DNA of 7,011 bases, from contig JAIRTD010000066.1 in the NCBI GenBank assembly GCA_031255115.1, positions 1-7,011 of the forward strand, read 5' to 3'. The notes under the pieces are model-generated. The model ran no database searches. It saw nothing but the letters and a program-made list of their open reading frames with translations, and was not told where the DNA came from. How positions within the stretch are numbered: the stretch's first letter is position 1; each line of letters begins with the position of its first letter. Below are positions 6,507 to 7,011 of this stretch, one piece after another. Made by a program: the position numbers and the translations under genes. Source of the stretch: Spirochaetaceae bacterium. GTDB lineage: Bacteria; Spirochaetota; Spirochaetia; Treponematales; Breznakiellaceae.

Positions 6507-6523
6507 CCGGGGGACAGAGCAAG
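6507..6523 (-). repeat. Second reverse-oriented element copy
   Basis: CCGGGGGACAGAGCAAG is the reverse complement of CTTGCTCTGTCCCCCGG. It points the same way as the copy at 6405 and begins 102 nt after it. A run of seven A (6525-6531) follows, which on the minus strand is a T-run after the chromate-transporter gene; no convincing stem precedes it, so I do not call a terminator. Confidence 0.65.
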
Positions 6524-6550
6524 TAAAAAAAGTCTGTGAGCAAGAACCAC

Positions 6551-7011
6551 TCAAAGCCCTAAAACCACCCCAATAATTCCGGCAGCGGCAATATAGATAA
6601 TCGGGTGCTTTTTTAGAGTATATATCAGCACAAAGAGCACGGCCATGAGAATCAATTCCGGAACTCGAATGAACTCATACCATTGCGTTGCTTCTTCATT
6701 ATAAAGAGCAAATTTAATGACCCCAAAAACAGCAGCGGCAATCAAACCGGTGGCTGCAGGCCGAAATCCGCCAAAGACCGACTGAACAAAGGGGCTTTCT
6801 TTAAAAGTTTTAAGAATACGCGCTATAATGAGAATCACCATGATTGAAGGGCTTATCAGCCCCAGGGTGGCAATAATCCCACCAGGCACTCCAGCACACT
6901 GAAAGCCTGTATAGGTGGCCATATTGACTCCTATAGCGCCAGGGGTTGATTCTGAAATTGCCAGCATATTGGCGATGGATTCATAGGTAAACCAGCCATA
7001 CTTATCCGCCA
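6551..7011 (-). CDS. chrA: Chromate transporter family (CHR) protein, C-terminal part
   Basis: A membrane protein entering from the right edge; 152 residues and the stop are visible and the N-terminus is outside the window. The frame is open to the edge, starting ADKYGWFTYESIANMLAISE, then STPGAIGVNMATYTGF and a Gly/Pro turn (GVPGGIIATLGLISPS). These are family landmarks of the CHR superfamily, whose members carry chromate or related anions by ion-coupled transport. Several hydrophobic helices follow, ending in IIGVVLGL. The position of the ISESTPG motif implies a single-domain, short-type CHR protein of about 180-200 residues; such genes often come as a pair, so a partner may lie upstream beyond the window. 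An internal ATG at 6967 is not the start, since conserved sequence lies before it. It converges on the quinone operon and is probably unrelated to it. Base use is more AT-rich than in the operon. Confidence 0.9.
   Translation of the reverse strand, partial: ADKYGWFTYESIANMLAISESTPGAIGVNMATYTGFQCAGVPGGIIATLGLISPSIMVILIIARILKTFKESPFVQSVFGGFRPAATGLIAAAVFGVIKFALYNEEATQWYEFIRVPELILMAVLFVLIYTLKKHPIIYIAAAGIIGVVLGL

Noticed and set aside
6358..6576. 72-codon open frame after the permease
   Set aside because: It uses a TTG start without a binding site, spans both repeat copies, overlaps the end of the chromate-transporter gene and resembles no family.

Overview
The window reads as one tightly packed plus-strand operon (about 258-6354) with a partial convergent gene at the right edge. 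The DNA is moderately GC-rich, uses the standard bacterial code, and the genes are separated by 2-6 nt or overlap, apart from one 68-nt gap. Base composition, gene style and the dispersed CTCTGTCCCC repeat would fit a GC-richer spirochaete such as a gut Treponema. That placement is an impression, not something the sequence proves.

Layout: positions 1-145 hold a degenerate tandem array of a 17-20 nt element resembling GTTGCTCTGTCCCCAGG. A sigma70-like promoter (184-212) and a ribosome binding site follow. The operon then encodes a PNPOx-like FMN-binding split-barrel protein (258-737), a UbiD-family decarboxylase interrupted by an in-frame TGA (741-2195, TGA at 1473-1475), a UbiA-family prenyltransferase of the MqnP-like subgroup (2185-3201), a UbiX flavin prenyltransferase (3204-3794), and a complete NMT1/SsuA-type ABC importer: binding protein (3863-4810), ATPase (4817-5599) and permease (5602-6354). 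Positions 6355-6550 are non-coding or nearly so and carry two reverse-oriented repeat copies. A chromate-transporter-family gene enters from the right edge on the minus strand (7011-6551).

How the genes could work together: UbiX makes prenylated FMN, the cofactor of UbiD. UbiA attaches a polyprenyl tail to an aromatic acid, and UbiD then removes the ring carboxylate. This trio matches the late half of quinone synthesis, most likely the futalosine-route menaquinone pathway (MqnP, MqnL, MqnM). No early-pathway gene is present here. An aromatic-acid precursor or other small substrate may be brought in by the neighbouring ABC importer; that link is inferred from gene order only.

The two strongest oddities are the TGA in the middle of the otherwise full-length ubiD, at a position where the family has glycine, and the CTCTGTCCC repeat family. 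The repeat occurs outside the operon and also inside coding sequences, always in the frame that reads Ser-Val-Pro at the four best coding copies. It appears to have built an extra loop in the ABC ATPase.
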